NCBI GenBank assembly: GCA_038134485.1
Contig: JAYPVG010000011.1
Span: forward strand, 1 to 64,000
Source: NORP240 sp038134485
GTDB lineage: Bacteria > Pseudomonadota > Gammaproteobacteria > Pseudomonadales > Pseudohongiellaceae
Length of the DNA stretch: 64,000 nucleotides
Direction: 5' to 3'
A model generated the notes under the pieces. It worked only from the letters and a program-made list of their open reading frames with translations. It did not search any database and was not told where the DNA came from. The translations under genes and the position numbers were made by a program. Shown here in pieces: positions 61,382 to 64,000 of the stretch; position 1 is the stretch's first letter, and every line of letters begins with the position of its first letter.

Positions 61382-62242
61382 ATGGAATCAATAAGTATCA
61401 CTTCGCCGCTGGTTAGCGCGGACTGGTTGCAGTCCCGTCTGGGCAGTGAAAACCTGCTGATTCTAGACGCGTCTGTTCCCCCTATCGTGCCATTCACCAG
61501 GCATGTGCTACCTGCTGATCTGACAGCACGTTACATCCCTGGATCGCTGCGATTTGATTACGATACCCGGGTGTGTGATCAGAATTCATCGCTGCCGCAT
61601 ATGATGCCTGACGTGGATTTTTTCTCTGCTCAGGCCCGGGAACTGGGAATCAACAAGGATAGTGCCATCGTCATTTATGATGATACCGGTGTCTATGCCA
61701 GCCCAAGGGCCTGGTGGATGTTTCGGGCGATGGGGCATGACAACGTGGCTGTGTTGAATGGCGGTGCGGTTGCCTGGCATCAAGCGGGCCTTGAAATGTC
61801 AGAACAGATTCTTACCCAGGCCTCGCGGCCTGGTAATTTCGAGGGGCAGAAGAGCGAGGAGCATTTTTGCGACGCTCTTGTTGTGTATCAGTTATTGAAC
61901 GATAAATCCTGTACTATTCTTGATGCGCGGTCTGCGGGCAGATTTTATGGTCGGGATCCAGAGCCCCGAGATAATCTTCGGGGAGGTCACATGCCCGGCG
62001 CCTGCAACATGCCTTTCCAACAGGTCCTTGACGATATCCACATGAAACCAGTTGCGGAACTCCAGAATCTCTTCGCTCAGGTGGCCGCCAACGACCAGAA
62101 GTTTATTTTTACCTGCGGCTCGGGATTGTCGGCCTGCATTCTCACTCTCGCCGCCGAGCTTGCGGGTTACAGTCGATTGACGGTCTATGACGGATCCTGG
62201 TGTGAGTGGGGCCAGCCGGGCAAGTTGCCGGTGGAATGCTGA
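61382..62242 (+). CDS. sseA: 3-mercaptopyruvate/thiosulfate sulfurtransferase
   Basis: A tandem rhodanese protein (286 aa). The N-terminal inactive domain includes VSADWLQSRLGSENLLILDAS and GAVAWHQAG, and the C-terminal domain carries the active loop FTCGSGLSACI with the persulfide Cys, preceded by LDARSAGRFYGRDPEPRDNLRGGHMPGA. The CGSGxxA loop is that of mercaptopyruvate sulfurtransferases. The enzyme supplies sulfane sulfur and can detoxify cyanide. It is 64 nt after the DUF3014 gene on the same strand. Confidence 0.9.
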   Translation: MESISITSPLVSADWLQSRLGSENLLILDASVPPIVPFTRHVLPADLTARYIPGSLRFDYDTRVCDQNSSLPHMMPDVDFFSAQARELGINKDSAIVIYDDTGVYASPRAWWMFRAMGHDNVAVLNGGAVAWHQAGLEMSEQILTQASRPGNFEGQKSEEHFCDALVVYQLLNDKSCTILDARSAGRFYGRDPEPRDNLRGGHMPGACNMPFQQVLDDIHMKPVAELQNLFAQVAANDQKFIFTCGSGLSACILTLAAELAGYSRLTVYDGSWCEWGQPGKLPVEC

Positions 62243-62337
62243 GCAATCCGCTCGAAAATAAGCCAATTGAAAAATGTCAGCCGAGGGTCTAACGTACCGA
62301 GGTGGTCTGCTGTAATCCAACAACAAGGAATAACAAC

Positions 62338-63237
62338 ATGAAAAGACAGACTCAAATTATCCTGGCGGTTTGCACGCTTCTTCTTGCCACGACCGCCGCG
62401 GCTCAATCACGCCTGACGGACACCGCTGCCTGGGCAGCTGTGGTGCAGAATGAGTACAGCGTGGTACCTAACATTACCTACCTCAAAGCCAACAACATGG
62501 AGCTCAAACTGGATGTTTACCGCCCTCGTAATGTCGACGCTCCAACTCCAACTCTGATCTACATCCATGGTGGAGGCTGGGTCCGAGGTAACAAGGAAGC
62601 CAATGTGCTGCGCCTGGTTCCCTATCTCGAAGCTGGTTGGTCGGTCGTGAACGTGCAATACCGGCTGGGCGACGTTTCCCTTGCCCCTGCCGCAGTTGAG
62701 GACTGTCTCTGCGCGTTACGCTGGGTCATCCGGAATGCGGCCGAATACGATTTTGACATCAGCCGAATTGTCGTTACGGGCAATTCGGCCGGAGGGCATC
62801 TGGCGCTCACTACTGGTATGCTGCCGGCTGATTCGGGGCTCGATAATCAATGTCCCGGCAATGAAGATCTTTCTGTAGCTGCCATCGTGAACTGGTATGG
62901 AATCACCGACGTGGCGGATCTTCTGGCGGGCGAAAATCAGAAGTCCTACGCGGTGCAATGGATGGCGGCCATGCCGGATCGTGTCGCAATAGCAGATCGC
63001 ATCTCACCTCTGCAATATGTGCGCAGTGATTTGCCACCGATCATCACAATTCACGGTGACGCAGACCCGACCGTTCCCTATGACCACGCCGTGCAGCTGC
63101 ATCGGGAATTACGCGAGGCGGGTGTGATTAACGAGCTAATTACCGTACCAGGGGGTGGCCATGGTGGTTTCCCTGCCCAGGAAATGCTACGCATTTACGA
63201 AGGGATATTCGATTTTTTGGCAGACAACGTTAACTGA
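62338..63237 (+). CDS. exported alpha/beta-hydrolase esterase
   Basis: A 299-residue secreted esterase/lipase of the hormone-sensitive-lipase-like group. Signal peptide ends TTAAAQSR. Oxyanion HGGGW, nucleophile GNSAGGH, acid HGDADPTVPYDHA and base GGGHGGFP are all present. The start at ATG 62338 is preceded by AAGGAATAACAAC and places the signal peptide first. It lies 95 nt after the sulfurtransferase gene. Short acyl esters are likely substrates, but carbohydrate esters are also possible. Confidence 0.86.
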   Translation: MKRQTQIILAVCTLLLATTAAAQSRLTDTAAWAAVVQNEYSVVPNITYLKANNMELKLDVYRPRNVDAPTPTLIYIHGGGWVRGNKEANVLRLVPYLEAGWSVVNVQYRLGDVSLAPAAVEDCLCALRWVIRNAAEYDFDISRIVVTGNSAGGHLALTTGMLPADSGLDNQCPGNEDLSVAAIVNWYGITDVADLLAGENQKSYAVQWMAAMPDRVAIADRISPLQYVRSDLPPIITIHGDADPTVPYDHAVQLHRELREAGVINELITVPGGGHGGFPAQEMLRIYEGIFDFLADNVN

Positions 63238-63277
63238 GGTATGGGGCGCACCCGGACTTAATGTTTAAGGAGTAAAA

Positions 63278-64000
63278 ATGGATCATTCTGCAGGTGATGG
63301 TCATGCGTGTTGTCAGCACGATGAGCCCCAGGGAGAGATGAAAGATCCTGTTTGCGGGATGACCGTCACCAGAAGTTCCTCGCACGCAACGCAGCACGAA
63401 GGCATGGCATATTACTTTTGCTGTGCGGGTTGCAAGAACAAGTTTGATGCAGACCCTCTCAAGTACCTGAACCCTGGAAGTAAAGCCGATGAACCGATAG
63501 ACCTGAATGCATGGTATATCTGTCCCATGGACCCGGAGGTCAGGCAGCAGGGTCCCGGTACCTGCCCTAAATGCGGGATGGCACTGGAACCGGAAGCGCC
63601 AAGCCTGGACGAGGAAGAAAACCCGGAGCTAATCGATTTCCGACGGCGCTTCTATTACACGCTGCCGCTGACCGCTGCGGTGTTTGTGCTGGCTATGTTT
63701 GGCCACGGTCGGGAGTGGGTGCCAATGGAATGGCAGAGCTGGATCGAACTGGTACTGGCGACGCCAGTGGTTTTATGGGCGGGACGTCCATTTTTTGAAC
63801 GAGGTGTTCAATCCGTTATCAATCGCAGTCCCAATATGTGGACTCTGATCGGTTTGGGCACATCGCTGGCTTATCTATACAGTCTTGTCGCGACACTTGT
63901 TCCTCAGGTATTCCCCGATTCTTTTGCAATGAATGGGCGTGTCGCGGTTTACTTCGAAGCGTCTGCTGTCATCATTTCCCTCACCCTGTTGGGGCAGATA
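63278..64000 (+). CDS. copA: copper-type P-type ATPase, 3' part beyond window
   Basis: From ATG 63278 (AAGGAG 5 nt upstream) the frame is open to the window end, 241 codons. It begins with a His/Cys-rich leader, then a YHS domain (KDPVCGMTV to YFCCAGCKNKF), then a copper-binding module (YICPMDPEV, PGTCPKCGMALEP). Transmembrane segments follow (LPLTAAVFVLAMF, LVLATPVVLWAGRPFFE, WTLIGLGTSLAYLYSLVATLVP), the typical start of a P1B heavy-metal pump. No classical GMTCxxC domain is seen. The catalytic DKTGT lies outside the window. Export of copper is the likely job. Confidence 0.9.
   Translation, partial: MDHSAGDGHACCQHDEPQGEMKDPVCGMTVTRSSSHATQHEGMAYYFCCAGCKNKFDADPLKYLNPGSKADEPIDLNAWYICPMDPEVRQQGPGTCPKCGMALEPEAPSLDEEENPELIDFRRRFYYTLPLTAAVFVLAMFGHGREWVPMEWQSWIELVLATPVVLWAGRPFFERGVQSVINRSPNMWTLIGLGTSLAYLYSLVATLVPQVFPDSFAMNGRVAVYFEASAVIISLTLLGQI

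Noticed and set aside
1..64000. tRNA, rRNA, CRISPR, insertion sequence, prophage
   Set aside because: Scanning found no cloverleaf, no repeat-spacer array, no transposase or integrase, and no long direct or inverted repeats.

Overview
The window reads as chromosome of an aerobic, Gram-negative gammaproteobacterium, probably free-living and marine. I base this on Mpl, SlyD, an Escherichia-type CobB, the tesA-ybbA-ybbP block, a TIGR02444 protein, a DUF3014 protein, a TonB receptor and a FadL-type porin. I cannot name the species. Genes are dense on both strands with short gaps. Most have clear Shine-Dalgarno sites. No rRNA, tRNA, CRISPR array, integrase, phage gene or insertion sequence was found.

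Layout. 1-4.6 kb: a truncated GNAT acetyltransferase, purC, an exported SurE, a PQQ-type sugar dehydrogenase and a DUF442 phosphatase-like protein. 4.7-13.4 kb: a catabolic-looking stretch with two haloalkane dehalogenases (subfamily I and II types), a glutathione S-transferase, an OFA-type MFS carrier, a FadL porin, an exported metallo-beta-lactamase-fold enzyme and a thiolase-like protein without catalytic cysteines. 13.4-15.5 kb: an AT-richer cupin patch and an acidic DUF5666 protein. 15.5-24.3 kb: a glyoxalase II-like enzyme, a possible antisense small RNA, a YyaL-type protein, cobB, bcp, ybfF-pdxJ, a doubly broken MFS gene and tesA. 24.5-36.8 kb: ybbA-ybbP, fructosamine kinase, a MORN protein, pdxH, PPi-dependent phosphofructokinase, ubiX, mpl, a Lon-domain protein and a tightly overlapped set of small membrane protein, trypsin-like protease and AsmA-like protein. 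37-46.7 kb: a peroxiredoxin, a dienelactone hydrolase, a diguanylate cyclase, a Nudix CoA pyrophosphatase, a TonB receptor, nitronate monooxygenase, SDR, slyD, a methyltransferase and yaiI. 46.8-50.1 kb: a polyamine operon (PLP decarboxylase, deoxyhypusine-synthase-like enzyme, agmatinase-like ureohydrolase). 50.1-58.1 kb: VOC protein, aldehyde dehydrogenase, YiiX-like hydrolase, CYTH protein, a serine-less S41 homologue, a GST, a lectin-like protein and a large quinoprotein. 58.4-64 kb: a TPR-like protein, a split peroxiredoxin best read as a selenoprotein, DUF3014, a mercaptopyruvate sulfurtransferase, an esterase and the start of a YHS-domain copper ATPase.

The two most notable items are the following. 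(1) An exported peroxiredoxin at 59625-60176 has its peroxidatic cysteine codon replaced by an in-frame UGA, with a bacterial SECIS-like hairpin 14 nt downstream. (2) The decarboxylase/DHS-like/ureohydrolase operon suggests a route to homospermidine or a related polyamine, possibly through a guanidino intermediate. Its first gene has two competing ATGs in different frames behind one ribosome-binding site.
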